From Clostridiaceae bacterium OM02-2AC (lineage in GTDB: Bacteria > Bacillota_I > Bacilli_A > Erysipelotrichales > Erysipelotrichaceae): 64,000 bases of DNA. Below, piece after piece: positions 45,491-55,535 of the stretch (positions are counted from its first letter, which is position 1; every line of letters begins with the position of its first letter). A model generated the notes under the pieces. The model made no database searches. It was not told where the DNA came from and saw only the letters and a list, made by a program, of their open reading frames with translations. A program made the position numbers and the translations under genes. The DNA lies in NCBI GenBank assembly GCA_003481775.1, contig QULU01000001.1, forward strand, positions 248,436 through 312,435. Direction: 5' to 3'.

Positions 45491-47893
45491 CTATGAACGA
45501 AGCTGTGCGTGTAATTCCTTTTCCAGTGTTTCCAGAATCCTGTTATGAATATCATTGATATCCGCATCCTTCAGTGTACGCTGCGCTGATTGGAAAACAA
45601 TGCGCAATGCAATTGATTTGCTTCCCTTCTCTACATGCTCTCCGGTGTACACATCGAATACTTCCACATTCTGAATAATATTCTCTTTATCCAGCTTTCC
45701 GTTTTTCTTGATGCTGCTAATGATATCCGCTACCTTTACATCCTCGTTCACGACAAACGCAAGGTCGCGACTGATGGATGGATATTTACTGACCTCGGTG
45801 AATTTCACCTTCCCCGGCTTGTTCTTCAGCAGAACCTCCAGATTGATTTCCAGAGCAAGTGTTTCTGCTATATCATAGGCCTGTGCCATCTTCGGATGAA
45901 TCTGTCCGATTAGTCCAAGCAGCTCTCTACCCAGATATACCTCTGCACTGCGATATGGATGAAAATGCTCAACATCGGTATGATTTTCCTTAAATACTAC
46001 ACGGCTGCCCTGATAGCCTATACTCTCAAGAAGTGCCTCGACCAGACCCTTGACTGTATAGAAATCCACCTCCATGCGAAATTTCTGCCAGCGGTTTTCC
46101 TGCAGAGCACCGCTTGCTGCCACTGCAAGACGTTCCTCCACGTGTCCCTTTCCATAGACATTGCTGATTTCAAACAATGCAATATCCTTGATGGAACGCG
46201 CCTGATTGTAAGCCACACACTCCAGCAGACTCGGCAAAATGGAATCCCGTACATATTTATGCTCCTCACTCATAGGCGCTGCCAGCTCGACAATATCCTT
46301 ATGCGGCATGACAGCATCCTCGATTTCCTTTTTTCCAACCAGAGAATAGGTAACAGCTTCATTGTAGCCCAGATCAGAAAGCATATTTCTATATTTTCTG
46401 CGCAGCTGCTGGCGTCTGTTCAATGCTCCGACAGTGGAAGGCATCTTCGGCATTGTGCTTGGCAGACGATCATACCCCAGAATGCGGATAATTTCCTCTG
46501 CGATATCAGCCTCGATTGCCAGATCCATTCGATAGCTTGGAATTTTCACATGAATATCCGAATGGTTAACAGACGGCTCCAGGTGCAGATCATCCAGCAC
46601 CTTCATAACCTCTTCCTGCTGGAAATCTGTACCAAGAAGAACGTTGATACGATCCAGATTCACATCAAATTCCACCGGTGTATAGTTGTTGCTGCCATAC
46701 TGCTTGGTTTCTTCCAGCCCACTTGCATCTGCATATTCCATCAGCAGCTGCACTGCACGATCCACTGCCTTGAAGGTAGCCATTGGTTCAATGCCCTTCT
46801 GATAGCGTACACTAGCATCCGTTCCAAGATTCAAACGGCGGCTGGTGTTCCGAATGGATACATGATGGAAAATTGCTGCCTCGATAATAATACCCTTTGT
46901 CGTTTCCTCGATTTTAGAGTCATCGCCTCCCATGATACCGGCAATACCAATCGGTTTCCCCTCTGTCGTAATGACAATATCATCCTCTTCAATCTGATAG
47001 CTTTCCCCATCCAATGCTGTATAGGCAAATCGCTGCTGATCCTTTACCGTGATTTCCTGTGCCGGAATCGCATCAATATCATAGAAATGCAGTGGCTGGC
47101 CTGTTTCCAGCATAACGATATTACTGATATCGACCACATTGTTGATCGACTTCATACCGGCTGCCATTAACAGCTCCTGCATCCATTTTGGCGAAGGCTT
47201 AATGGTTACGGAATTGATAACCTTTCCCAAAAAGAGCGGACATTTCTCAGTTTCACTGCGGACGATCAGCTTACTTGCTCCCCCCACATTGGCTGCCCCT
47301 GCTACATAGGGGATGTTCACTTCCTTGTGCAGAATGGCACCAGTTTCCAGTGCCATGGACCACGCTGCCATACAGTCGTTACGATTCGGCGTCAGTCCTA
47401 CATCCAGAATTTCATCATCCAGACCAAGGTATCCCAGCGGGTTTTCATCTCCTACCGGTGCCGCTTCATCCAGCACCTCAATTCCATTCTTGCTCTCCTC
47501 GCTCAGCTGATGCGGATCAACGCCAAGCTCCAGCAAGGAACAGATCATGCCGTTGGACTCCTGTCCGCGGATAACACCTGCTTTGATGTCACCACCCAAA
47601 AGCTTGGCTCCGACACGAGCCACAATCACCTTTTGTCCGGCCGCTACATTGGGTGCACCGCATACGATTTGTTCAATTTTATCCCCAAGGTCAACCTGAC
47701 ATACATGCAGGTGATCGGAGTCCGGATGATCCTCACAGCTTATCACCTTGCCGATGACCAGATTGCTCCCCTGACTCATTTTTTCAATGCCCTCTACCTC
47801 AAGACCGGCAGAAGTAATCTTATCCGCAATTTCCTCAATACGCATATCGGATAAGTCCATATACTGGCTTAACCATTTCTTACTTATATTCAT
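45491..47893 (-). CDS. pheT: Phenylalanyl-tRNA synthetase beta chain
   Basis: Partner of PheS in the (alpha-beta)2 enzyme. It starts MNISKKWLSQYMDL; an EMAP/tRNA-binding domain occupies about 40-150, then B3/B4 editing, B5 and a C-terminal anticodon-binding FDX-ACB domain. 800 residues, normal. The ATG follows AGGAGG and lies 11 bp after pheS. Confidence 0.97.
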   Translation of the reverse strand: MNISKKWLSQYMDLSDMRIEEIADKITSAGLEVEGIEKMSQGSNLVIGKVISCEDHPDSDHLHVCQVDLGDKIEQIVCGAPNVAAGQKVIVARVGAKLLGGDIKAGVIRGQESNGMICSLLELGVDPHQLSEESKNGIEVLDEAAPVGDENPLGYLGLDDEILDVGLTPNRNDCMAAWSMALETGAILHKEVNIPYVAGAANVGGASKLIVRSETEKCPLFLGKVINSVTIKPSPKWMQELLMAAGMKSINNVVDISNIVMLETGQPLHFYDIDAIPAQEITVKDQQRFAYTALDGESYQIEEDDIVITTEGKPIGIAGIMGGDDSKIEETTKGIIIEAAIFHHVSIRNTSRRLNLGTDASVRYQKGIEPMATFKAVDRAVQLLMEYADASGLEETKQYGSNNYTPVEFDVNLDRINVLLGTDFQQEEVMKVLDDLHLEPSVNHSDIHVKIPSYRMDLAIEADIAEEIIRILGYDRLPSTMPKMPSTVGALNRRQQLRRKYRNMLSDLGYNEAVTYSLVGKKEIEDAVMPHKDIVELAAPMSEEHKYVRDSILPSLLECVAYNQARSIKDIALFEISNVYGKGHVEERLAVAASGALQENRWQKFRMEVDFYTVKGLVEALLESIGYQGSRVVFKENHTDVEHFHPYRSAEVYLGRELLGLIGQIHPKMAQAYDIAETLALEINLEVLLKNKPGKVKFTEVSKYPSISRDLAFVVNEDVKVADIISSIKKNGKLDKENIIQNVEVFDVYTGEHVEKGSKSIALRIVFQSAQRTLKDADINDIHNRILETLEKELHAQLRS

Positions 47894-47904
47894 ATCAGAT
47901 CCTC

Positions 47905-48945
47905 CTACTCAAACCGGTTGAATGTCTTCAAGAAACGAATGTCATTCGTATAGAAATTACGGATATCCGTAATTCCGTATTTCAGCATCGCCACACGTTC
48001 AATCCCGATACCAAACGCAAAGCCGCTCAGCTTTTCCGCATCATAGCCTGCCATCGTCAGGACATTGGGATGCACCATACCGGCACCCAGAATTTCAATC
48101 CAGCCAGTCCCCTTGCAGACAGGGCAGCCCTTACCGCCGCATACATGACAGCTGACGTCAACCTCAACGCTTGGCTCTGTAAACTGGAAATAGCTTGGGC
48201 GGAAACGAATCACACGTTCCTCTCCAAACATCTTCTGCGCCAAAAACTGCAGCGTTCCCTTTAAATCAGACAGGGTGATGTGTTCTCCAACAACCAGCCC
48301 CTCGCACTGCATAAACTGGTGGGAATGTGTTGCATCGTCATCATCCCGGCGATATACCTTCCCCGGGCAGATGACCTTGATCAGCTCCTTGCCTTCCTGG
48401 GCAAATTTTTCCAGCTGACGTGTCTGAATCGCTGTTGTATGTGTACGCAGCAGCTCTTCTGCATTGATGTAGAAGGTGTCCTGCATATCCCGAGCCGGAT
48501 GATCCTTTGGTATATTGGCACGTTCAAAGTTATAAAGATCCATCTCCACTTCCGGGCCTTCCTCTACCGTGTAGCCCAAACCGATGAATAAATCCTCCAT
48601 TTCCTGCTGGACGATCATGAGCGGATGTGCATTTCCCAGATTCGGCTTCTGACCGGAAAGGGTGATATCGATTTTTTCTTCTTCGATTTTCTTTTCCATC
48701 TCCGCGACTTCCAAAACTGCCCTACGCTCTTCAATCGCATTCGCAAACAGGGTTTTAACCTCGTTCACCTGCTGTCCAAACGCCGGACGCTCTTCCTTTG
48801 GTAAATCCTTCATGGATTTCATCACTTCCTGAATCGGACCCTTTTTACCAAGGTACAGCACACGCAGCTGCTGTAGCTGGGCAAGGTCTTCACATGCTTC
48901 AATCCGGGTAAGACCTTCTTCTTTGATACTCGTTAGCTTTTCCAT
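47905..48945 (-). CDS. pheS: Phenylalanyl-tRNA synthetase alpha chain
   Basis: Catalytic class II synthetase subunit. Coiled N-terminal arm (about 1-90), motif 2 around [21 protein letters not shown], a [16 protein letters not shown] zinc-like segment near 275, and motif 3 [14 protein letters not shown] near the end. 346 residues. The start at 48945 follows AAAGGAAG. Expression is controlled by the T-box just upstream. Confidence 0.97.
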   Translation of the reverse strand: MEKLTSIKEEGLTRIEACEDLAQLQQLRVLYLGKKGPIQEVMKSMKDLPKEERPAFGQQVNEVKTLFANAIEERRAVLEVAEMEKKIEEEKIDITLSGQKPNLGNAHPLMIVQQEMEDLFIGLGYTVEEGPEVEMDLYNFERANIPKDHPARDMQDTFYINAEELLRTHTTAIQTRQLEKFAQEGKELIKVICPGKVYRRDDDDATHSHQFMQCEGLVVGEHITLSDLKGTLQFLAQKMFGEERVIRFRPSYFQFTEPSVEVDVSCHVCGGKGCPVCKGTGWIEILGAGMVHPNVLTMAGYDAEKLSGFAFGIGIERVAMLKYGITDIRNFYTNDIRFLKTFNRFE

Positions 48946-48965
48946 ATTCAACTTCCTTTCTGCTT

Positions 48966-49187
48966 ATAAAAAAAGCCACAAGACACAGGAACCCTTGCGG
49001 GCGGTACCATCCTGTTTCGTCATGCGACACACTTACTTTCTGTCATGGATAACCGTCATGGAACGGGGGTGTATTAAACCCACTCACAGGTGAATTCATA
49101 AGGGCCTGCAGTGTGCCGACTCTCAGTGCGTCATCAGCTCTCCCTGTCCTGCGGTGTCCAAATTACTACTCCTGCTCAACGTTTTCT
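48966..49187 (-). promoter_or_regulatory. T-box riboswitch of pheST (tRNA-Phe)
   Basis: Minus-strand leader with the T-box sequence ATGGTACCGCCC (48999-49010), whose TGGT pairs with the tRNA acceptor end, inside an antiterminator/terminator region ending in T8 (48967-48974). Upstream, stem I contains the AG-rich internal loop and GAATTCACC (49089-49097), which offers a UUC specifier codon for phenylalanine. This fits the downstream gene: uncharged tRNA-Phe would allow read-through. Confidence 0.92.
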
Positions 49188-49193
49188 TTTATT

Positions 49194-49222
49194 ATTATAC
49201 AGAACTTGCACTTTGTTTACAA
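49194..49222 (-). promoter_or_regulatory. pheST promoter
   Basis: Minus strand TTGTAA (49217-49222), 17 bp, TATAAT (49194-49199). It starts only 36 bp after the pilT stop, with no terminator between, so pilus-operon transcripts could enter the T-box. Confidence 0.82.
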
Positions 49223-49257
49223 GTCTGATTTTTATTTTGTTCTGCTGCAACCGATTT

Positions 49258-50313
49258 CTATTGCAGATACTGCTTCAGCTCCTGTGGATCATCGCTGTAT
49301 TTCTCTGCTGTTTCTCTTGTTACCATACCATTTCTCACCAAACGTGCCAAAGCAAAGTTCAATGACTGCATTCCCTCGCGCATACCGGTTTGTATAATGG
49401 AATTGATCTGATGTACCTTGTTCTCACGAATCATGCTGCTGATTGCATCTGTCCCGATCATAACCTCCAACGCAGCAACGCGGCCGCTGGAATCGCTTTT
49501 TGGAAGCAGCTGCTGCGTAATTACAGCTTTCAGTATACCGGAAACCTGCATACGGATCTGTTCCTGACGATGTGGCGGGAATACGTCGATGATACGGTCA
49601 ATCGTCTTTGCTGCTCCGATGGTATGCAGAGTAGAGAACACCAGATGCCCGGTTTCCGCCAGCGTTACAACCGCTGCGATTGTTTCATAGTCTCGCATCT
49701 CTCCTACAAGGATGACATCCGGATCCTCACGCATTGCACTGCGAAGCGCCGTATCAAAGCTATCCACATCCCGACCGATTTCGCGCTGATGGATGAGGGC
49801 CTGCTTACGCTGATACACATATTCCACCGGATCCTCAATCGTAAGGATATGACAATTTCTACGTTCATTGATAAAATCCATAACAGCTGCCAGTGTTGTT
49901 GATTTACCACTACCGGTAGGTCCGGTCACCAGCACCAGACCGCGCGGCTCCATGGCAAGCTGCTTCAGAATATCCGGCATTAACAGCTCATCCAGTGTCA
50001 GAATCGTATTATTGATGATTCGTATCGCTGCACACAGCTTATCCTGCTGTCGGTATACATTCACCCTTTGCCGATTTTCTCCGCGACTGACATAGGTGAA
50101 GTCCAAATCCTTCCCCTGCTTAAAATCCTCCATCCATCGATCATCCACCATAGAGAGAATCATCTCTGTGGTCTGTGTATCATTGATAAACGCCGGATAC
50201 TCCTGCAGGATACCATTCCTTCGAATCATGGCAGGTCCTCCAACATTGAGATGGATATCACTGCACCCGTGCTCTCTGGCATAAGCAATCATACTTTCCA
50301 GTAATTCATTCAT
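49258..50313 (-). CDS. pilT: Type IV pilus retraction ATPase PilT
   Basis: Hexameric ATPase that depolymerises pili, giving twitching or retraction. Walker A GPTGSGKST near 130, Walker B region DVILVGEMRDYETI, His-box STLHTIGA. 351 residues, normal. The start at 50313 has AGGAGG seven bases upstream; an upstream TTG is less likely. Its presence next to PilB implies dynamic, retractable pili. Last gene of the pilus operon. Confidence 0.94.
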   Translation of the reverse strand: MNELLESMIAYAREHGCSDIHLNVGGPAMIRRNGILQEYPAFINDTQTTEMILSMVDDRWMEDFKQGKDLDFTYVSRGENRQRVNVYRQQDKLCAAIRIINNTILTLDELLMPDILKQLAMEPRGLVLVTGPTGSGKSTTLAAVMDFINERRNCHILTIEDPVEYVYQRKQALIHQREIGRDVDSFDTALRSAMREDPDVILVGEMRDYETIAAVVTLAETGHLVFSTLHTIGAAKTIDRIIDVFPPHRQEQIRMQVSGILKAVITQQLLPKSDSSGRVAALEVMIGTDAISSMIRENKVHQINSIIQTGMREGMQSLNFALARLVRNGMVTRETAEKYSDDPQELKQYLQ

Positions 50314-50324
50314 AAACAAGCCTC

Positions 50325-51998
50325 CTAATCGCTATAAGCCGTAATCTTGTACAGCTCATCCATCGTTGTCTGTCCATTGATCACAAGCTCTACAGCCTCA
50401 TCCCTCAGGGTATGCAGCTGCTGTGATTTTTTCACATACGCATAAATATCATCAATATCCTTATGAGAGGAAATCATTCTCCGCATTTCCTTATCAATCA
50501 GTATGATCTCATGTACGGCTGTTCTTCCCTTATAGCCTGTCTGGTTACAGTGATGACAACCGGCTCCCCGATAGACATATTCTATTTCTTTTCCCAGCAC
50601 CTGACGTTCCAGCTGTGTCGTTTTCAGCTTTTCTCTGCAATGCGGGCAGATTGTACGGACCAAACGTTGAGAAACACTCCCCACCAGTGAGTTTGCTATC
50701 AGATACGGTTCAATCCCCATATCCTCCAGACGTACAATCGAGCTGATTGCATCGTTGGTGTGCAGGGAGCTCAGTACCAGATGGCCGGTTATGGCTGCAC
50801 GTACGGAAATGGATGCCGTCTCTGCATCACGTGTTTCTCCAACCAGAATAATATCCGGATCCTGTCGCAGCAGTGCCCGCAATCCACGCTCAAAGGTCAG
50901 TCCCGCCATGGTATTGATCTGCATCTGATTCACACGTTCGATATTCTTCTCCACCGGATCCTCAATGGTTGCGATGTTCACCTGACGTTTTGCCAGCGTT
51001 TCCAGAATCATATACAGGGTTGTTGTTTTACCGCTACCGGTAGGCCCAGTAATATAAATGATACCATGCGGCATCTCCATCATACGGCACATTTTCGCAT
51101 AATTATCCGCATTCATGCCGTACTGCTTTTCATTCAGAATCGGTGTATTACTGTTCAGAAAACGCAAAACAGCCTTTTCACCATATACAGTTGGAATCAC
51201 AGATACACGAAGATTCATACGGATTCCCTCAATCGTTGTCAGAAAGTGTCCGTCCTGCGGAACGCGTTTCTCGGCGATATCCATATTGCTTACAATTTTA
51301 ATGCGGACGATCAGCGACTGATGTAGATTTTTAGCAAGCTGCACATAATCCACAATCATACCGTCAATACGCATACGAACCATGGTCTTATCCTCAAACG
51401 GTTCTATGTGGATATCACTGGCATTGGCATTGTAGCCTCTTGTCAAAAGACTGTTAAACAGCTTAACAACCGGTGTATCATCCTCTTCGGAATTGTAAAG
51501 CTCGGTATCATCAAATTCAAAGGATACAACGTTTTCATTTGCCACATTAGCGGCCTCTCTGGCTTTGATTTCCGCATAGTAATAATCAATGGCGCGATCG
51601 ATTGCTGCCTTTTCACACAGACATACGGAGATGTTCATGCCGGTTACCAGACGAACATCCTCGATTCCGTAGAAATTCAACGGATCACTTGTTACCACCG
51701 TCAGGCGTCCATTGTTTTCACTGATGGCGATCAGATTATATTTCTGTGCCAGTGTCTTCGGTATTTTTGCAACAGCATCCACTTCAATTTTTTCTTCGTT
51801 CAAATCAACCATCGGCTCATTCAGTTTATCACTCAGTGCCTTCAGCATCTGGTTCTCACTGATAAAGCCTAAATCAATCAAATGCTGCCCAAGACGCTTG
51901 GAACGATCTTTTTTCTGTTCTGCAAGAGCCCGCTGCAGCTGTTCTTCATTGATGTAGCCGTAATCCTTCAGCACTTCACCTATTGGTATGTTTTTCAT
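50325..51998 (-). CDS. pilB: Type IV pilus extension ATPase PilB
   Basis: Assembly ATPase at the cytoplasmic base. The N-terminus carries two MshEN-like motifs (IGEVLKDYGYINEEQLQRAL at 6-25, RLGQHLIDLGFISENQMLKAL from 35), a form that binds cyclic-di-GMP in MshE. Then come the ATPase core with Walker A GPTGSGKTT at 318-326, Asp-box, Walker B and His-box, and a tetracysteine zinc site (CPHC and CHHC). 557 residues. The ATG follows GGGAG. Confidence 0.95.
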   Translation of the reverse strand: MKNIPIGEVLKDYGYINEEQLQRALAEQKKDRSKRLGQHLIDLGFISENQMLKALSDKLNEPMVDLNEEKIEVDAVAKIPKTLAQKYNLIAISENNGRLTVVTSDPLNFYGIEDVRLVTGMNISVCLCEKAAIDRAIDYYYAEIKAREAANVANENVVSFEFDDTELYNSEEDDTPVVKLFNSLLTRGYNANASDIHIEPFEDKTMVRMRIDGMIVDYVQLAKNLHQSLIVRIKIVSNMDIAEKRVPQDGHFLTTIEGIRMNLRVSVIPTVYGEKAVLRFLNSNTPILNEKQYGMNADNYAKMCRMMEMPHGIIYITGPTGSGKTTTLYMILETLAKRQVNIATIEDPVEKNIERVNQMQINTMAGLTFERGLRALLRQDPDIILVGETRDAETASISVRAAITGHLVLSSLHTNDAISSIVRLEDMGIEPYLIANSLVGSVSQRLVRTICPHCREKLKTTQLERQVLGKEIEYVYRGAGCHHCNQTGYKGRTAVHEIILIDKEMRRMISSHKDIDDIYAYVKKSQQLHTLRDEAVELVINGQTTMDELYKITAYSD

Positions 51999-52016
51999 AA
52001 AACACGCTCCCTTTAT

Positions 52017-53501
52017 TTACCATGATAAATCACATTTTGGTTTGTAACCCGTATCACTTATCAAATCATCAACACTATCGTATCCATTAGACCATAAACC
52101 AGGAGCTGTTGCTGGAGAATAACCTGGAGTGATAAATCGTAATTGATAAGCTTGATAAAATTTACCATCTGTGAATTTGATAATATCACCTGGAAAATAT
52201 GTAGATTGATCATCATAATCCACTTTCAATTTTTTATAAAGATATGTCCCTATTCTATCTGGCGGATTCCCCGCATCTGATGTAATCCCTGCATGACTCG
52301 TTACTCTATACCAGATATTAGAATCTTCTGGGTATTCAATAATTGTACCTGCTTTGTAGTATTGACCTATCTGCCAAACACCTTTTATATTATCAGTAGT
52401 ACCACAACGTTCTTTCTCACCGCCAACAGTCCAATCGCCTTCTTCCTTCTCATCAACTTCACAAAAATCCTTATGCTTATGTTCTTCAATAATCTCTTTC
52501 AATTCTGTGGAACTTAATTTATGCCATTTTTTATTTTCATTATCCGGTGATTCATTACTGTTATTGATATCCGCTGTAGCTTGATAATATACGTTCGTAA
52601 TTTGGTATATAACAACATCCTTTGCTTCATAGCTGGCTCCTTTAACCCAATATGGAGGATTAACCGGCTTCCATGCATTTCCATCATTATCAAAAGGATT
52701 ATTTCCACTTTTCGCATCCTTTACTGCGCGATATGTAACGCCCAGATAGTCAACAAACTCACCCTTTTTATAATCATGGCTTGCAAGCCATGTCCCCTTA
52801 TTATTTCCTGCCTCACCGGGTTTGGTAACCGCTTCATCTTTGCATTTTAATTCATCGTATACGGTACCTTCAAATGAAGGATCATCATAATCAATATCCG
52901 GATATTCATAGTCGGGATCATCCTCAATATGTAGAGAGCCGTTAACCTTATAGTAAATTTTATATCCTGCCTCTGTGCTATTGTGATCTGTAATATCTAC
53001 CTGTCTACCCTTTATTCCTGTGTTAACAATCGCTTCCCCCCTCTTATCCTTTGCTCTTATATTAACCAGTTCCAAAGTAGCGGCGGTTTTGTAAGCCTGC
53101 TTATTATCATCAGTAAATGCAAAGGATAGATCTAAGCGATAATTATCACTATAGCATTTTGCAGTTATTTTCAGTTTTCTCCCTCTATAAAAATCTTCAT
53201 TATATACGGTTGTATCATCCTTCATCAGGCGATGATCGTCATTGACTGAAATCCAATGCCAATCATCGGATTGATCTGGCTTTTGCGTGGCAATCTGCAC
53301 TTCATTCGCATAAATCAATTGCCCTCTCACATAGGATGAAATAGCATCTACCGCCTGTTTCTCATAATTACTCTGTGCGGTATGATTAAAATACCCCATA
53401 CTATTTAAAAGCAAGCCACCTGCTATGACCATCAGAATAGAGGACAGCAGTAGAATAACGATTACTTCAATCAACGTCATACCTTTTTTATCTAAGTGCA
53501 T
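52017..53501 (-). CDS. Minor pilin with four carbohydrate-binding-like modules (candidate tip adhesin)
   Basis: Prepilin-type N-terminus KKG|MTLIEVIVIL (cleavage after Gly7) with the hydrophobic assembly helix to about residue 33, then a pilin-like domain to about 225. The C-terminal half holds four repeats, about 236-280, 283-328, 374-420 and 429-470. Each has a tryptophan or aromatic start, (Y/V)xxG(D/E)(I/V)V, a YxxYxA-like strand and a closing W-K/N, the pattern of CBM5/12 chitin-binding-type modules. Four cysteines (220, 347, 366, 490) could pair. DNA is more AT-rich than the flanking pil genes. A pilus tip adhesin for glycans is inferred; no family search was possible. Confidence 0.75.
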   Translation of the reverse strand: MHLDKKGMTLIEVIVILLLSSILMVIAGGLLLNSMGYFNHTAQSNYEKQAVDAISSYVRGQLIYANEVQIATQKPDQSDDWHWISVNDDHRLMKDDTTVYNEDFYRGRKLKITAKCYSDNYRLDLSFAFTDDNKQAYKTAATLELVNIRAKDKRGEAIVNTGIKGRQVDITDHNSTEAGYKIYYKVNGSLHIEDDPDYEYPDIDYDDPSFEGTVYDELKCKDEAVTKPGEAGNNKGTWLASHDYKKGEFVDYLGVTYRAVKDAKSGNNPFDNDGNAWKPVNPPYWVKGASYEAKDVVIYQITNVYYQATADINNSNESPDNENKKWHKLSSTELKEIIEEHKHKDFCEVDEKEEGDWTVGGEKERCGTTDNIKGVWQIGQYYKAGTIIEYPEDSNIWYRVTSHAGITSDAGNPPDRIGTYLYKKLKVDYDDQSTYFPGDIIKFTDGKFYQAYQLRFITPGYSPATAPGLWSNGYDSVDDLISDTGYKPKCDLSW

Positions 53502-53523
53502 CCCTGCCGCCTCCCTTCTATCA

Positions 53524-54456
53524 TTAGCTTACATTTTTCCACATGGAGTCTGTATTATCTCTATTAAATTCTGCATGGATATCCAGGACTTTCCACCCAT
53601 TTTTAGGATTCTTAACAATATCTTTCATATCTGACCAAGACTTGATATAACCGTTATTTTTAACATCATACAGCACTTTCCCATCCGATGAAGAAAAAGC
53701 AACTTTAATTCTATAAGCATCCTGATCACAATAATACCATCGATCATTATCATAGTCATAAATTATATAGAGATAATCATCAAAATCTATACTTGTATCC
53801 ACCAACCTATCTCTTTGATTTAACATGATCAAGAGACCTCCATGTTCATGTTGTAACTCACCTTTTGTTATTTCCCACGGATAATATGGAAATACATAAA
53901 CATCCTGTGCTCCCAGCTTTGAACGATAGCTATTCGGAAGAAGTTCTTTTGGAAATTGCATCCATTTAGATGACATCAGAATATGCACTTTTTTCAAAGA
54001 AGCGTTATATGAATTTCCGCTTTCCATAACTTCGTGTTCTTCTTTCGCTTTCTTTATCGATTGATAAAATTCATCCAGATTAGACTTAAATTCCTTATAA
54101 ACCGATGTATCCTTTACTTTTTCCTGATTGCCTGGTTCCTCCAGTGCCTTTAAATGTACCTTGTCATCGTCTTTTACGTTCAATATGGATATATTTCTAG
54201 TAACCGGCACACTCCCCTGATCTGATGAAATCGTATAGGTTACACTGCTTGTATGTATTTGAATATTCTCCACCACATCGTTTTTCATTGTTTTTTCTGC
54301 ATAGGAAAGAAGCATATCGCTGTTGTTTTTAATTGTGCTTGAATTCCCCATAATTCGCAATACTGCGGAAAATCCTCCGAATAGCGTCAAACTGGCGATG
54401 GAAAGAATCGCTAGAGCTGCAATCATTTCAATTAAAGTCATACCTCTTTTATTCAT
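53524..54456 (-). CDS. Minor pilin (prepilin with type IV N-methylation motif)
   Basis: 310 residues. MNKRG|MTLIEMIAALAIL gives a five-residue leader with Glu at +5 and the standard assembly helix. The rest is a charged extracytoplasmic domain rich in lysine and aspartate, with aromatic stretches DDYLYIIYDYDNDRWYYC, and no recognised family. The start at 54456 is supported by GAGGTG seven bases upstream and a proper leader length. AT-rich like its two neighbours. Probably part of a pilus-initiating minor pilin complex. Confidence 0.82.
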   Translation of the reverse strand: MNKRGMTLIEMIAALAILSIASLTLFGGFSAVLRIMGNSSTIKNNSDMLLSYAEKTMKNDVVENIQIHTSSVTYTISSDQGSVPVTRNISILNVKDDDKVHLKALEEPGNQEKVKDTSVYKEFKSNLDEFYQSIKKAKEEHEVMESGNSYNASLKKVHILMSSKWMQFPKELLPNSYRSKLGAQDVYVFPYYPWEITKGELQHEHGGLLIMLNQRDRLVDTSIDFDDYLYIIYDYDNDRWYYCDQDAYRIKVAFSSSDGKVLYDVKNNGYIKSWSDMKDIVKNPKNGWKVLDIHAEFNRDNTDSMWKNVS

Positions 54457-54473
54457 TTCCATCACCTCTTCCT

Positions 54474-55517
54474 TTAATCAACACATCGTTCTGGTATAAA
54501 ATACGTTTTTTTGAAATTTTCCCATTTAACAACTTCATCTGAAGCTGTTTCTCCTTTATCTTGGCTATAATTCAATAGCGTCAATCCATTATATGGCTCT
54601 CCTTTGGCATTCGTAACATCATACCAGTGCCCTGTTTCAATATCAAACACCAAATACGCTCTCCAATCACCTGATTTCATATTTGATTCTGTATTTGCGT
54701 ATATCAATGATGTTTTCTTACCATTTGTACAGAATGTTTTCATATATAAAGGAATTGACTTCATATGATCCGGCAGGTTTCCAGCTGCAGAAACATCAAA
54801 TACAGGTAATGCTTTTTTATAAATACCAGTATATATATATTCTCTCATACGATCATTACTATAATATCCATTATTTGCATAATTTTTCCATGATTCATAC
54901 TCTGCGATCATTCGTTCATATATTTCAGAATCGCTTTTCACATATTCCTGCATTGCTTGATTACTTGTACATGCTGCTTCGTATAGAGGTGTTAAATGCG
55001 ACATCATAATCTTCGCATTCTTGATATTGATATTTTCCTGTACCTCAGCACCCTGTCCCTTATAGTATTTTAATAGCTGCCATTTTTTTAAATCACCGGT
55101 TCTTCCCAGCTGCATATCGGCATTCACAGTTTCCTTCTGCTCTGCATAATCTACAGTAACCGATATCGTAATTTTACCACGGATATCTTTATCCTTATCC
55201 ACTTTGACACGGGAAATTTTCGCTTCTGTCACCTTCCCAATCTTAGATGCTTCCGGAATATCAATATTCAGTGGTGTCGATTGGTTTTCCTCTTCCGGTA
55301 TCATAGCGATATAATCACTGTTGTCCAGTTCAATTTTCTCAACAATATTCTGAATAACACCCTTTGCCGTCAGATAAGCCTGACGTTTGCTGTTGTTGTT
55401 TACACTTCTGTTATAGTAAGAATATGAAATACCCAGTGCAGCCGCAACGGTTATCATCAAAACCATGATGACAGTGATTGCCCACAACAATGCAGATCCC
55501 TTCTGATTTTTTCTCAT
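54474..55517 (-). CDS. PilX-like minor pilin
   Basis: 347 residues. QKG|SALLWAITVIMVLMITVA near the start matches the PilX_N pattern, in which Glu5 is missing and the helix begins with SALL; such pilins usually cap the minor pilin complex. The large domain beyond residue 60 has no recognised family; two cysteines near 183 and 258 might bond. The ATG follows GAGAGGTG. Confidence 0.78.
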   Translation of the reverse strand: MRKNQKGSALLWAITVIMVLMITVAAALGISYSYYNRSVNNNSKRQAYLTAKGVIQNIVEKIELDNSDYIAMIPEEENQSTPLNIDIPEASKIGKVTEAKISRVKVDKDKDIRGKITISVTVDYAEQKETVNADMQLGRTGDLKKWQLLKYYKGQGAEVQENINIKNAKIMMSHLTPLYEAACTSNQAMQEYVKSDSEIYERMIAEYESWKNYANNGYYSNDRMREYIYTGIYKKALPVFDVSAAGNLPDHMKSIPLYMKTFCTNGKKTSLIYANTESNMKSGDWRAYLVFDIETGHWYDVTNAKGEPYNGLTLLNYSQDKGETASDEVVKWENFKKTYFIPERCVD

Positions 55518-55535
55518 ATTCTCACCTCTCTATAT

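Noticed and set aside
45959..47170. 403-codon open frame on the plus strand
   Set aside because: Lies entirely antisense to pheT, has cysteine- and histidine-rich nonsense composition and no ribosome site; a shadow of a conserved gene.
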